Source: VAZQ01 sp963827585
Lineage (GTDB): Bacteria; Pseudomonadota; Alphaproteobacteria; Rhizobiales; Xanthobacteraceae
Reading direction: 5' to 3'
DNA length: 64,000 nucleotides
Assembly: GCA_963827585.1 (NCBI GenBank)
Contig: CAWHCK010000048.1
Location: 115,923 to 179,922, forward strand
Made by a program: the position numbers and the translations under genes. The notes below the pieces were generated by a model. It was not told where the DNA came from and ran no database searches. It saw only the letters and a program-made list of their open reading frames with translations. Shown piece after piece: positions 1-8,922 of the stretch (position 1 is its first letter; each line of letters begins with the position of its first letter).

Positions 1-2
1 TG

Positions 3-581
3 GCGAGCGTTCTGCAGGGCCGCGGCGTATTCCAGAACGTCCCCGGCACCCGCCGGCAGGGGCTGGAGGCGGGCGCGCAGTACCAGACCCCGCAATATCT
101 AGTCTATGCCAATTACGCCTTTGTCGATGCCACCTACCAGTTCACCGGCTTGCTGGCGTCGCCGAACAATCCCTCGGCGGACGAGAACGGAGACATCTTG
201 GTCACGCCCGGCAAGCAGATTCCCGGCATCCCGCGGCACCAGATCAAGGGCGGCCTGGACTATTTCGTGACGCCCCAGTTGAAGCTCGGTACCGACGTGA
301 TCTGGGTCGGCAGCCAATGGTATGTCGGCGACGACGCAAACCAGAACGTCAAACTCGCGGACTATTGGGTCGCGAACCTGCACGGCTCGTACCAGCTCAC
401 AAAGGAGCTGCAGATCTATGGGGTCATTAAGAATTTGTTCAATCGGAAGTTCGCGACCTTCGGCACCTATTTCGATCCGGGGTCAATTGTGAACGTGCTG
501 GCCAATCCTCCGACGGACCCCCGCACCATCACGCCGGCACAGCCGCTCTCGATCTATGTCGGCCTGCGCGCGAAGCTGTGA
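3..581 (+). CDS. TonB-dependent outer-membrane receptor, C-terminal fragment
   Basis: The frame is open from the left edge and ends with TGA at 579-581, so only the last ~192 residues of the barrel are visible. The sequence has the alternating aromatic/polar pattern of outer-membrane beta strands (for example YANYAFVDATYQF). It also has the near-terminal motif GVIKNLFNRKFATFGTYF that is typical of TonB-dependent receptors, and it ends in YVGLRAKL rather than in the usual Phe. Such receptors import metal chelates or other scarce solutes using TonB energy. Next door are PQQ dehydrogenases with a lanthanide signature, and lanthanide uptake in methylotrophs uses such a receptor (LutH), so metal uptake is a reasonable but unproven role. 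The plug domain and the start lie outside the window. Confidence 0.85.
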   Translation, partial: ASVLQGRGVFQNVPGTRRQGLEAGAQYQTPQYLVYANYAFVDATYQFTGLLASPNNPSADENGDILVTPGKQIPGIPRHQIKGGLDYFVTPQLKLGTDVIWVGSQWYVGDDANQNVKLADYWVANLHGSYQLTKELQIYGVIKNLFNRKFATFGTYFDPGSIVNVLANPPTDPRTITPAQPLSIYVGLRAKL

Positions 582-593
582 CCGGCATTCGGC

Positions 594-914
594 TCATCGC
601 TCTCCCGCTACGATGTAGGCCCACAAGGCGTCGAGCTGATCGGGCTTGAAGAAGTCGCCCCAGGGCGGCATCTGGTTCTTGCCGCGGACGATCGAGCTGA
701 TGAAGCGCTCGCGCTGGTCGTGCGGAAATTTCCGCAAGTTGAATGCGCTGCCGGGGTCCTGCATGCGCGCGCCGTGGCACGGCGAGCAGTTGACCGCGTA
801 GATTTCAGCACCGGCGCTGATCTGCTCGGGCGTGAATTTCTGCGCTTCCTCGGCGGGTGCCGGCGCGGGCGCCAGGAAAAGCGCGACGACGATCGATCGT
901 GCAAAGCGTTTCAT
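594..914 (-). CDS. Small periplasmic c-type cytochrome, partner of PQQ dehydrogenase
   Basis: This 106-residue protein has a signal peptide (MKRFARSIVVALFLAPAPAPA) and one haem c site, CSPCHG. The probable axial Met is in the QMPPWGDFF segment. I start at ATG 912-914 because the signal peptide begins there; an upstream in-frame ATG adds 11 residues that do not look like a leader. It lies 94 bp downstream of the PQQ dehydrogenase at 1009-2694 on the same strand, so it is probably that enzyme's electron acceptor, in the role of XoxG or the cytochrome partners of quinoprotein alcohol dehydrogenases. It is a clear paralog of the cytochrome at 14270-14596: same size, and both share an MPPW segment followed by a WAYI ending. 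The specific pairing is inferred from position. Confidence 0.85.
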   Translation of the reverse strand: MKRFARSIVVALFLAPAPAPAEEAQKFTPEQISAGAEIYAVNCSPCHGARMQDPGSAFNLRKFPHDQRERFISSIVRGKNQMPPWGDFFKPDQLDALWAYIVAGER

Positions 915-1008
915 GGCGCCTTCAATTTCAGCGTCATCATTCGCCAAAGCTCATGGCCGGGACTCGTCCCGGCCATGATGCATTTTGGAAAATTGGTGAG
1001 ATCAGCTC

Positions 1009-2694
1009 TCAATCCGGCAGCAGCGCGAATGTCCACACCGAGCCGCCGGGCGACACCTTGTCCTTGAGCTGCTCGCGCCAAATGTTCCAGTACAACCCGC
1101 CGATGCCGGACAGCACCGTGACGTATTGCCGGCCCTGGTGCGTGTAGGTGACCGGCATGGCGTTGACGCCGGAGCCGGTCTGGAACTCCCACACGATCTT
1201 GCCGGTATCGGCGTCGACCGCGATGAACTCGCCGGTCTCCTTGCCGGTGAACAGCAATCCGCCACCGGTCGAGAGCATCGCCGACCAGATCTGGTAATCG
1301 TGCAGCGGCGTGCGCCATTTCTTCTCGCCCGTGAGCGGATTGATGGCTTCGATATGGCCGACCGGCTGGCCGTGCGGGCGCGGCATGTTGAGGTTCTCCA
1401 TGTACATGTAGCGCTGGCCGACCACGTGCGGCTTGGTCTCCAGATGCTTGTACATCATCCCCACGTGCATCGTGTTGGCGTAAAGCAGGCCGGTGTCCGG
1501 ATTGAAGGCGGCGTGCGGCCAGTTCTTGGCGCCGCGCGCCGACGGCCAATGCTCGATCGCCTTGCCGGCGCGGACCTCCTTGCCGAGCTCGGTCTCGACC
1601 GGACGGCCGGTGGTCATGTCGACGTGGGTCGCCCAGTTGATCTTCTCGAAGGGTTTGGCCGAGATCAGCTTCCCGTTGGTGCGGTCGAGCACGTACATGA
1701 AGCCGTTGCGGTTGAGCTGCATGATCACCTTGCGCGGTTGCCCGCCGACATTGATGTCGGCGTTGATCAGCTCCCAGCACGCATCGTAGTCGTAGGGGTC
1801 GTTGGGGGTGAACTGGTAGTACCAGACGATCTCGCCGGTCTTCGGCCGCATCGCCAGCACCGAGGAGGTGTAGAGATTGTCGCCGTCGCGGGTCTGCGAG
1901 GCCCACGGGGCGGGATTGCCGGTGCCCCAGTACATCAGGTCGAGCTCGGGATCGTACGAGCCGGTGATCCAGGCCGAGCCGCCGCCGAGCTCCCAGGCGT
2001 TGTTGTTCTGCGGCCAGGTGTCGTTGCCCTTCTCGCCGCGTGCCGGAATGGTGTAGCGGCGCCAGAGCTGCTTTCCGGTCTCGGGATCCCAGCCGTCGAT
2101 CCAGCCGCGCACGCCGAACTCGGCGCCGGAATTGCCGATGACGATGACGCCGTTCGCGATCAGCGGCGCCAGCGTGAGCGAAAAGCCGTCCTTCCACTCC
2201 GCGACCTTCGACTTCCACAGCTCCTTGCCGGTCTGGGCGTCGAGCGCCAGCAGATGGGCATCGAGCGTGGTGCGATAGATCCTGCCGTTGTAGATCGCCG
2301 CACCCTTGTTCGAGACGCCGCAGCACACGACGCGCGGGGTCTCCGCCGGCCACTCGAGCGTATGCCTCCAGATCTGCTTGCCGGTGCCGACGTCGATCGC
2401 GACCGTGTGCCGCGCGTTGGTGACGTACATGACGCCGTTGTAGATGATCGGCTGCGCCTGCTCGCCCCAATTGTTGTCGAGGCTGAGATTCCAGACCGGC
2501 ACCAGGCGCTTCACGGTCTGCTTGTTGATCTGCTTGAGCGCGCTATGGCGCTGCTGATGATAGCCCATGCCGTAGGTGAGGATGTTATCGGTCGGGCCGC
2601 CTTTGCCGTCCTTCTTGAGGTCATCGAGCGTCTGCGCCGAGGCGCCGGCGCCGAGCAGCAACAGAACGCATGCAGCCGATGCGATGGTCTTCAT
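1009..2694 (-). CDS. PQQ-dependent alcohol dehydrogenase, lanthanide-type signature
   Basis: This is a periplasmic quinoprotein of the methanol/ethanol dehydrogenase family (561 aa), oxidising an alcohol with PQQ and passing electrons to a cytochrome c. The signal peptide is MKTIASAACVLLLLGAGASA. Start ATG 2692-2694 is preceded by AGGGAG; an in-frame extension upstream is not a leader. Visible family features are beta-propeller tryptophan-docking repeats (DxxTGKxxW), the vicinal cysteine pair C124-C125, and the metal ligands E192 and N260. The catalytic D302 is followed by D304 in the segment PYDYDACW. The second Asp of this D-Y-D is the extra ligand seen in lanthanide enzymes (XoxF, ExaF) and replaced by Ala in calcium MxaF. 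The cytochrome gene follows. The substrate cannot be read from sequence. Identity to the second copy at 12485-14179 is evident throughout. Confidence 0.92.
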   Translation of the reverse strand: MKTIASAACVLLLLGAGASAQTLDDLKKDGKGGPTDNILTYGMGYHQQRHSALKQINKQTVKRLVPVWNLSLDNNWGEQAQPIIYNGVMYVTNARHTVAIDVGTGKQIWRHTLEWPAETPRVVCCGVSNKGAAIYNGRIYRTTLDAHLLALDAQTGKELWKSKVAEWKDGFSLTLAPLIANGVIVIGNSGAEFGVRGWIDGWDPETGKQLWRRYTIPARGEKGNDTWPQNNNAWELGGGSAWITGSYDPELDLMYWGTGNPAPWASQTRDGDNLYTSSVLAMRPKTGEIVWYYQFTPNDPYDYDACWELINADINVGGQPRKVIMQLNRNGFMYVLDRTNGKLISAKPFEKINWATHVDMTTGRPVETELGKEVRAGKAIEHWPSARGAKNWPHAAFNPDTGLLYANTMHVGMMYKHLETKPHVVGQRYMYMENLNMPRPHGQPVGHIEAINPLTGEKKWRTPLHDYQIWSAMLSTGGGLLFTGKETGEFIAVDADTGKIVWEFQTGSGVNAMPVTYTHQGRQYVTVLSGIGGLYWNIWREQLKDKVSPGGSVWTFALLPD

Positions 2695-2853
2695 GAGCGT
2701 CGCTCCCTGATAAGCCGTCCCTGGCGGCCGGTTGAACCCGACCTGCCGAGTGAGACAATAAAGCATCCGCGCGGGCCGTCGAGAGCCTTGGCTGCGGGTG
2801 GTGGATGCAGGCGCGCAGCCGGACTATGCTGCACGCGGGAGAGAGGTGGGAGC

Positions 2854-3635
2854 ATGCCCATTTGCCGGCTCACGGGAGTTCCGATCGGCGCCGTGGCCGC
2901 GTTGCTGTGCGCTTCAGCGCTGGCGGCGGATCTCGACGCATTTATCGCGGGCACCAGCAGGAATTGCATCGAGTGCGACCTCTCCGCGCGCGATCTCAGG
3001 GGCCTCGACTTCAAGCGCGCCAAGCTCGAGCGCGCCAAGCTCGGCAAGGCCGATCTCTCCGGCACCAGCCTGTTCCGGGCGGTGCTGGTGCGGGCGGATC
3101 TCTCAGGCGCCAAGCTCAAAGGCGCCAACCTCAACCTCGCCGACGCCAAGTGGGCCGATCTTTCCGGCGCCGACCTCACCGACGCGCTGCTCTACGAAGC
3201 CGACCTCGGCAGCGCCAATCTGGCGCAGGCGAACTTGCAGGGAGCGCGGCTCGGCCGCGCCCGCCTCAACCAGGCCAATCTCGAAGGCGCGAAGCTCATG
3301 AGCGCCGATCTGCGCGGCGCGCGCCTCGCCGGCGCCAGGCTCAAGGGCGCCGACATGCGCGCGGTTCGGCTCGACAGCCAGAACCTGCGCGGAATGGATT
3401 TGAGAGGCATCGACTTCGCCATGGGCGACATGGTCGAGGCCGACCTCACCGGCGCCGATCTGCGCGGCGCCAATCTGGGTGGGGTCGACCTGTTCGGCGC
3501 CAAGCTCAACGGCGCCGATTTGCGCGGAGCCAATTCGAAGGTGCGAACCTCGCCAACGCCATCCTGACCGACGCGCAGATCGAAGGCGCAAAATTCGACG
3601 CCGCCATCATGCCGGACGGCAAGCGGGCGGAATGA
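2854..3635 (+). CDS. Secreted pentapeptide-repeat protein (one frameshift)
   Basis: The start is ATG 2854 after GAGAGGTGGGAGC. A signal peptide (GAVAALLCASALAA) is followed by a short Cys-containing segment (NCIECDLS) and then almost nothing but A(D/N)LxG/A pentapeptides, which form a right-handed quadrilateral beta helix. The frame from 2854 stops at 3567 as NSKVRTSPTPS. One missing T near 3535 (AATTCG where AATTTCG is expected) explains this: restoring it continues the repeat as FEGANLANAILTDAQIEGAK and ends at 3633-3635. Pentapeptide proteins have mixed roles, and I cannot assign one. It is divergent from the PQQ dehydrogenase (159-bp gap) and lies directly upstream of the SoxC-like gene, so it may share the periplasmic oxidation context. 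Confidence 0.8.
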
Positions 3636-3663
3636 AAATCCAACGACCGAAGAGGAAACGGCC

Positions 3664-4953
3664 ATGGACAAGGACCACAGGGAGCGGCCATTCGAACACG
3701 CCGCCGGCAACGGTATCCTGAGCCGGCGGGTCTTTCTCGAACGGGCTCTGGTCGGCGGCGCCGCCGGAGCGGCCGCCGCGACGTCGGGCACCGCGGCGTG
3801 GGCGGAGCCGCTCGCCGTGCCCGCCTGGATGAAGGAGCCGGGCGCCGCGCTCTCCGCCTATGGCCAGCCGTCGCGGTTCGAGAGCAAGGTGGTGCGGACA
3901 TTGCCGCCGCCGCCCAATCCCGCGACGCAAGGGATCGGCACGGCGCGCACGCCGCTCCAGCTCCTCGCCGGCACGATCACGCCCAACGGCCTGCATTTCG
4001 ACCGCAGCCATTCCGGCACGCCCGATATCGATCCCGACCGGCATCGGCTGCTGATCCACGGCCTGGTCAAGCGGCCGCTGGTGTTCACGCTCGAGGCGCT
4101 GTCGCGCTACCCGATGGAATCACGCATCGCCTTCATCGAGTGCGGCGGCAATTCCGGCGCGCTCAACGCGCGCAGGCGCAGCCCGGCAATGCGCAGGCCA
4201 TTCACGGCCTGCTCTCGTGCGCGGAATGGACCGGCGTGCGGCTCGCGACCCTGCTCGACGAGGCGGGCGTCGAGCCGGGCGCCAAATGGGTGGTGGCCGA
4301 GGGCGCCGACGCCGCCGCCATGAGCCGCAGCATTCCGCTCGCCAAGTGCATGGATGACGCGCTCATCTGCCTCTACCAGAACGGCGAGCGGGTGCGGCCG
4401 TCGAACGGTTATCCGATCCGGCTGCTGCTGCCGGGCTTCGAAGGCAACATGAACGTGAAGTGGCTGCGCCGGCTCAAGCTCACCGACGCGCCGGTCATGG
4501 CCAGGGACGAGACCTCGAAATACACCGTGCTGCTGCCGGACGGCAAAGCCTGGCAGTTCGTGTTTCCGATGGAGGTGAAGTCGATCATCACCCATCCCTC
4601 GCCCGGCCTGAGCTTGAAAGGGCAGGGCTTCTACGAGATCGCCGGGCTGGCCTGGTCGGGCAACGGCCGCATCAAGCAGGTCGATGTCTCCGCCGACGGC
4701 GGCACGAGCTGGGCGCCGGCCGCGTTGCAGGAGCCGGTGCTGGCGAAGGCGCTCACGCGCTTCCGGGCGCCCTGGCAGTGGAACGGAGGTCCGGCCGTTC
4801 TGCAGAGCCGTGCCACCGACGAGACCGGCATGGTGCAGCCGACGCGCGCGCAATTCGTCGGCGGAGCGCGGGCTGCGCGGCCTCTATCACTACAACGCCA
4901 TCGCCAGCTGGCGGATCGACGAGAAAGGGGAGGCGAGCAATGCGTATGCGTGA
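3664..4953 (+). CDS. soxC: SoxC-like sulfite/sulfane dehydrogenase, molybdopterin subunit (two frameshifts)
   Basis: This is a molybdenum-cofactor oxidoreductase of the sulfite oxidase family. It begins with a Tat signal (SRRVFLERAL then an Ala-rich stretch) and has the cofactor-binding segment FIECGGNSG with the metal-ligating Cys, then SCAEWTGV and a C-terminal Mo-Co dimerisation domain (QVDVSADGGTSW). The C-terminus YHYNAIASWRIDEKGE is SoxC-like. The reading frame is broken twice: one base is missing near 4168 and one base is extra near 4860. With both repaired, the product runs from ATG 3664 to TGA 4951-4953 at the normal family length. It is followed directly by a SoxD-like cytochrome. 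No other sox genes (soxXYZAB) are in view, so it may oxidise sulfite rather than act in thiosulfate oxidation. Confidence 0.8.
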
Positions 4954-5490
4954 ATGCGCGCGCCTGCCGCGGCGACCCGTGCGGTCGCGACATGCGCAGC
5001 GCTGACGCTTACCGTCGCGTCGGCGCTCGCAGCCGAACCGCCGCGCTTTGGGCAAACGATTTCGCCCGGCCGACCTCGCGCCCTGGGACATCAGCGTGGG
5101 GCCCGACGGCGCCGGGCTTCCGCCCGGCCGCGGGACGCCGAAGCAGGGCGAGGCCGTTTTCGCTGCAAGTGCCAGGCCTGTCACGGCGAGAAGGGCGCCG
5201 GCAGGCCCAATGATCAACTGGTCGGCGGCTTCGGCACCATCGCGTCCGACCGGCCGGCGGTGAAGACCGTCGGCAGCTACTGGCCCTATGCCACCACGCT
5301 GTTCGATTACGTCCGGCGCGCGATGCCGTATCAGGAGACCAAGTCTCTGACCAATGACGAGCTCTACGCGGTCTCGGCCTACATCCTCCACCTCAACGGC
5401 ATCATCGGCCCCGACGACGTGCTCGATGCGCAGTCGCTGCCCAAGGTGAAGATGCCGAACCGCGACGGCTTCATCCCGTTTCCGCGCTGA
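4954..5490 (+). CDS. soxD: SoxD/SorB-like c-type cytochrome (two frameshifts)
   Basis: ATG 4954 follows the SoxC-like stop directly. A signal peptide (ATCAALTLTVASALAAE) precedes the SoxD-type segment APWDISVGPDGAGLPPG, the haem site CQACHG, and the typical SYWPYATTLFDYVRRAMP. The middle segment lies in another frame: one extra G near 5050 (GGG for GG) and one missing A near 5165 (CAAG for CAAAG) account for it. Both sites are short homopolymers. Restored, the protein is an ordinary single-haem electron acceptor for the molybdenum subunit. It acts in the periplasm and passes electrons from sulfite or sulfane oxidation to the respiratory chain. The assignment rests on the paired order and the shared motifs. 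Confidence 0.75.
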   Translation: MRAPAAATRAVATCAALTLTVASALAAEPPRFGQTISPGRPRALGHQRGARRRRASARPRDAEAGRGRFRCKCQACHGEKGAGRPNDQLVGGFGTIASDRPAVKTVGSYWPYATTLFDYVRRAMPYQETKSLTNDELYAVSAYILHLNGIIGPDDVLDAQSLPKVKMPNRDGFIPFPR

Positions 5491-5508
5491 GCAAGACCGA
5501 AGACGTAG

Positions 5509-5590
5509 CCCGCATGGAGCGGGGCGGAATGCGGGAAGTCTCACAGGAGGTGCGATCCCCGGATTTCGCCATAGCGCGTCGAAGACGCGC
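5509..5590. repeat. Two small palindromes in the soxD-ABC gap
   Basis: Two perfect hairpins lie in the short space between convergent genes. One pairs CCCGCAT (5509-5515) with ATGCGGG (5529-5535). The other pairs GCGCGTC (5574-5580) with GACGCGC (5584-5590) around a GAA loop. There is no T-run, so a rho-independent terminator is not supported; the first resembles a common rhizobial intergenic palindrome. Confidence 0.5.
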
Positions 5591-5672
5591 GTGAACCCAC
5601 GCTGCCGCCGAAGGTGCCGTGAGCTTTATGGACGCCTCATGCACCGCCTCGCCGCTTCGCGGCGCCTCTGCA

Positions 5673-6444
5673 TCACGGGCCATCGAGCGTCGCGCGTCCC
5701 GTCATTGACAGAAACGCCTCCTCGATGGTGGCGGTGCCGGCGGCGGCGACGAGCTGTTTCGGCGTGGTATCCGCCAGCACCTTGCCGCGATGCAAGCACG
5801 ATCACGCGGTCGGCATCGCCCACCTCGTCGCACAGGTGCGTCGCCCACAGCACCGCGACGGAGCGCTCCACGCGCATGCCCAGAATGAGCTTGAGCAGAT
5901 CGCTGCGGCTTTGCGGGTCGAGACCGACCGTCGGCTCGTCCATCAGCAGCAGGCGCGGTTCGTGCAGCAGCGCGCGCGCAAGCTCGACCCGCCGCCGATT
6001 GCCGCCGGAGAGCTGCGCGGTCTTGTCGTGGGCGCGCTCGGCGAGGCCGAGCCGCGCCAGCTCCTTCGCGATGCGCGCCTGCGCCACCGCGCGCGGGATT
6101 CCGTGCAGGCCGGCGTGAAACAGAAGATTGGCGGTGACGGAGAGCTCGAGGTCGAGCGTGGGCTGCTGAAACACGATGCCGAGCCGCGCCAGCGCCGGCA
6201 CCGCATCGCGCGACATGTCGTGGCCCATCACCTCGATGCGGCCGGAATCGGCCGTGAACAGCCCGGAGAGCAGCTGGAACAGCGTGGTCTTGCCGGCCCC
6301 GTTGGGGCCGAGCAATGCGATGAACTCGCCGGCCTCGGCCTTCAGACTCACGCCGTCGACGGCGCGCACGGAGCCATAGGTCTTGACGACCTTGTCCAGG
6401 AGCAAAGCCGGAGCAGCTTTGTCGCCCTGGGATCGTTCGTCCAT
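5673..6444 (-). CDS. ABC transporter ATPase of the PQQ-alcohol-dehydrogenase (Ped) system (C-terminal frameshift)
   Basis: This cytoplasmic ATPase couples to the ABC-2 permease at 8923-9732. It has Walker A GPNGAGKTT (residues 46-54), signature LSGGNRRRVELARA, Walker B LLLMDEPTVGLD and the H-loop WATHLCDE. I start at ATG 6442-6444; the longer frame adds 27 residues without family character. The last part is frameshifted near 5792. In the neighbouring frame the expected C-terminus appears (HRGKVLADTTPKQLV, then TATIEEAFLSMTG) and stops at 5673-5675. It is divergently transcribed from the beta-propeller gene, with 79 bp between the starts, which must hold both promoters. The family occurs beside PQQ alcohol dehydrogenases; the P. 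putida PedA1A2BC relatives are reported to be needed for rare-earth-dependent growth. Confidence 0.85.
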
Positions 6445-6523
6445 GCCATGACCCCCGCGGTCGCCTTGCCCGCCATCTTTAATAGGGCGTACGCTGGCAT
6501 CGACGCAACGAACGGTCTCTGCC

Positions 6524-7516
6524 ATGCGGGTTTCGGTTTTGCAGATTTTAGCGCTTGTTCTTGTGCTGGGTATCTCGGCCGTCGCGCCGGCGCCATCTCA
6601 TGCCAAGGATACCGGCCTGATCTTCGTCAGCAACGAGAAGACCAACAACCTGATCGTGATCGATCCCAAGACCCACCAGGTGGTGAAGGATATCAAGGTC
6701 TCGCGCCGCCCGCGCGACATGCATTTCAACGCCGACCACAGCAAGCTCTACGTCGCCTGCGGCGACGACGACGTCATCGACATCGTGGATGTGGCGAAGC
6801 TCGAGGTGGTGGGAAAGCTCGCGACCGGGCCGAGCCCGGAGACCTTCGCCCTCGACGAAAAGCGCCGGCGCATCTATGTCGCCAACGAAGAGGGCTCGAC
6901 GCTGTCCATCATCGACATCGACCAGAACATCATCGTGCACGAGGTGCCGACCGGCGCCGAGCCCGAAGGCGTGCTCATGAGCGAGGACGGCAAGATCGTC
7001 TATGTGACCTCCGAGGTGGGCGACCTCGTGCACCTGGTCGATGCCGACGGCGGGCACGTGACCCAGGACGTCGTGGTGGGAACACGGCCGCGCCGGTTCG
7101 CGGCCACGCCCGACGGCAGGGAGCTGTGGGTGAGCGCCGAATTGTCGGGCGAGGTCTACATCATCGACCGGGCGAAGTTCGCGGTCATCGGCAAGATCGA
7201 GTTCCTGCCGCCCGGCATGCGCAAGACCGACGTGACTCCGGTCGGCCTGGCGATCACCAAGGACGGCAAGACCGCCTATGTCACGCTCGGCCATGCCGCC
7301 CATGTGGCCGTGGTCGACGTGCCGACGCGCAAGATTCACGGCTATATCCTCGTCGGCAAGCGATCCTGGGGCATTGCGCTCTCGCGCGACGAGACCAGGC
7401 TCTACGTCGCCAACGGCTTCGGAGACGACGTCACCGTCATCGATACCAAGAGTCGCAAGGCTATCGTCTCCATCCCGGTCGGGCGCATTCCCTGGGGCGT
7501 GGTGATCGATGATTAG
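6524..7516 (+). CDS. Periplasmic YVTN beta-propeller protein, PQQ-catabolism-associated
   Basis: This 330-aa protein has a signal peptide (MRVSVLQILALVLVLGIS to SHA) and seven or so YVTN repeats, seen as (I/L)YVA/VxNxxxxxVxVID blocks: LIFVSNEKTNNLIVID, KLYVACGDDDVIDIVD, RIYVANEEGSTLSIID and so on to LYVANGFGDDVTVID. It matches what is known as the PQQ-dependent catabolism-associated beta-propeller family. The function is unproven; it probably works with the ABC system as an extracytoplasmic partner. Its last codons overlap the next gene: ATG 7509 lies inside its final codons, before TAG 7514-7516, so the two are likely translationally coupled. Confidence 0.9.
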   Translation: MRVSVLQILALVLVLGISAVAPAPSHAKDTGLIFVSNEKTNNLIVIDPKTHQVVKDIKVSRRPRDMHFNADHSKLYVACGDDDVIDIVDVAKLEVVGKLATGPSPETFALDEKRRRIYVANEEGSTLSIIDIDQNIIVHEVPTGAEPEGVLMSEDGKIVYVTSEVGDLVHLVDADGGHVTQDVVVGTRPRRFAATPDGRELWVSAELSGEVYIIDRAKFAVIGKIEFLPPGMRKTDVTPVGLAITKDGKTAYVTLGHAAHVAVVDVPTRKIHGYILVGKRSWGIALSRDETRLYVANGFGDDVTVIDTKSRKAIVSIPVGRIPWGVVIDD

Positions 7517-8900
7517 TTGGCACTTCATGAGGCTGTGGCCACTGTCTCTCCCCAGCCGCGGTCTGTTCCCTCCCCCCTTGTGGGGGAGGGTTCGGGAGGG
7601 GGGTGGCGCGGTTACACGCAGGTGTCGCCACCTCCGCAAGATTTCACGACCCCCACCCCCAACCCCTCCCCACAAGGGGGAGGGGAGGAGCGCGTGGCTT
7701 GGCCTGTTCGTTGAATGCAATACCGTCCTTGCTGCTTGCGGTGCCATTGTCACCTCGGCCTCGGCGCAATCGCCGCAACAGGAGCGGGTGACCATCGGCT
7801 ATGTCGAGGTTGCCGGCGACGCGCGCTACGAGCCGATCACGAGCTATGGACGACTGGTGCTCAAGAGCCGCGAGCATCCCTTTGCCGGCGCGCAGGTCGG
7901 CATCGACGACGCGCAGGCGCTCGCCCGCGTCTTGAAGACCGACTTCGCGCTCGAGCGCATCAGCGTGAACTCGCCGGCCGGGGTCGCGCCTGCGGTGGTG
8001 CAGGCACGCGACGCCCGCGGCCTGCATTTCTTCATCGTGGACGCGCCGGCAGAAGCGTTCAAGCCGTTGGCCGATGCCGTCCGCGGTCGCGATATTCTCG
8101 TCTTCAACGCAACGGCGGCGGACGATCACTTGCGGCGCAATCTCTGTGCCGCCGAGTTCGTGCACACGCTGCCGAGCCTTGCCATGAGCATGGACGCCCT
8201 GGTGCAATATCTGGTCTCGCGCAAGTGGAGCAATCTTCTCATTTTCGAAGGGCCGCTGCCGGCCGATGCGGTCATGGCCAAGGCGTTCGAGAATTCGGCG
8301 AAGAAGTTCGGCGCCCGCATCGTGGCGCGCCAGCAATTCAAGCCCGGCACCGATCCGCGCGAGCGCGAGAAGAACGATCCGGCGCTGCTGAGCGCCATCA
8401 ACCGCGACTACGACGTGGTGTTCGTGGCCGACCACGCCTTCGATTTCGCCCGGCAAGTGCCGTACCACACCGTGCGGGCGCGGCCGGTGGTCGGCAGCAT
8501 CGACCTCGAACCCACGGCCTGGCACTGGACCTGGGAGCACCACGGCGCGCCGCAGGTGAATTCCCGCTTCCAGAAGCTCACCGGTGGCCGCCGCATGGAA
8601 GGCGCGGACTGGGCGGCCTGGATCGCGGTCAAGGTGGTGGTGCAGGCGACATTGCGCACGCGGTCGGCGGATTTCGCCAAGCAGCGCAAATTCATTCTCG
8701 GCGAGGGCAGCTTCGACGGCAACAAGGGGCTGGCGGTGAGCGTGCGGCCCTGGGACCATCAGCTGCGCCAGGCGGTCCTGCTCGCGGCGCCCTATTCCGT
8801 GGTGGCGCGCGCGCCGGTCGAGGGCTTTCTCCACAAGACCAACGATCTCGACACGCTCGGCGACGATGAGCCGGAGTCGCCCTGTCGATTGAACAGGTGA
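7509..8900 (+). CDS. ABC substrate-binding protein of the PQQ-alcohol-dehydrogenase (Ped) system, with repeat insert
   Basis: From residue ~85 onward (SAQSPQQERVTIGYVEVAGD) this is the periplasmic binding protein-like component found with the PQQ-associated ABC system. It shows a receptor-type fold with pairs such as DILVFNATAADDHLRRNLC and NLLIFEGPLPADAVMAKAFE. The ATG at 7509 overlaps the upstream stop and begins MISWHFMRLWPLSL. Then comes a Pro/Arg-rich stretch encoded by a palindromic repeat (7568-7688), and then the end of a signal peptide (TVLAACGAIVTSASA). The repeat is thus in frame inside the leader. Either translation starts late at a non-ATG codon, or the insert is tolerated or has damaged export. 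Relatives (PedA1-type, LutA-type) have been linked to lanthanide handling; that link is from knowledge, not from this sequence. Confidence 0.8.
   Translation: MISWHFMRLWPLSLPSRGLFPPPLWGRVREGGGAVTRRCRHLRKISRPPPPTPPHKGEGRSAWLGLFVECNTVLAACGAIVTSASAQSPQQERVTIGYVEVAGDARYEPITSYGRLVLKSREHPFAGAQVGIDDAQALARVLKTDFALERISVNSPAGVAPAVVQARDARGLHFFIVDAPAEAFKPLADAVRGRDILVFNATAADDHLRRNLCAAEFVHTLPSLAMSMDALVQYLVSRKWSNLLIFEGPLPADAVMAKAFENSAKKFGARIVARQQFKPGTDPREREKNDPALLSAINRDYDVVFVADHAFDFARQVPYHTVRARPVVGSIDLEPTAWHWTWEHHGAPQVNSRFQKLTGGRRMEGADWAAWIAVKVVVQATLRTRSADFAKQRKFILGEGSFDGNKGLAVSVRPWDHQLRQAVLLAAPYSVVARAPVEGFLHKTNDLDTLGDDEPESPCRLNR
7568..7688. repeat. Palindromic repeat, family A (copy inside a coding region)
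   Basis: A ~120-bp inverted repeat with outer arms built on CCCTCCCCCCTTGTGGGG and its complement CCCCTCCCCACAAGGGGG, each arm itself a short hairpin. The same element occurs at 41084-41194 and, as a diverged form, at 50264-50374 and 54869-54973. This copy lies in frame within the leader of the binding-protein gene. Confidence 0.85.
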
Positions 8901-8922
8901 TGGGGGAGGGTCGCTAACCACG

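Noticed and set aside
1126..3567. An 813-codon open frame on the plus strand
   Set aside because: Its first two thirds are antisense to the PQQ dehydrogenase and have shadow composition. Only the part from ATG 2854 is a real gene (pentapeptide repeats).
3530..5170. Programmed frameshifting in the pentapeptide, SoxC and SoxD genes
   Set aside because: No slippery heptamer with a downstream structure is evident, the shifts are in both directions, and such genes are not known to use recoding. Sequence error is simpler.
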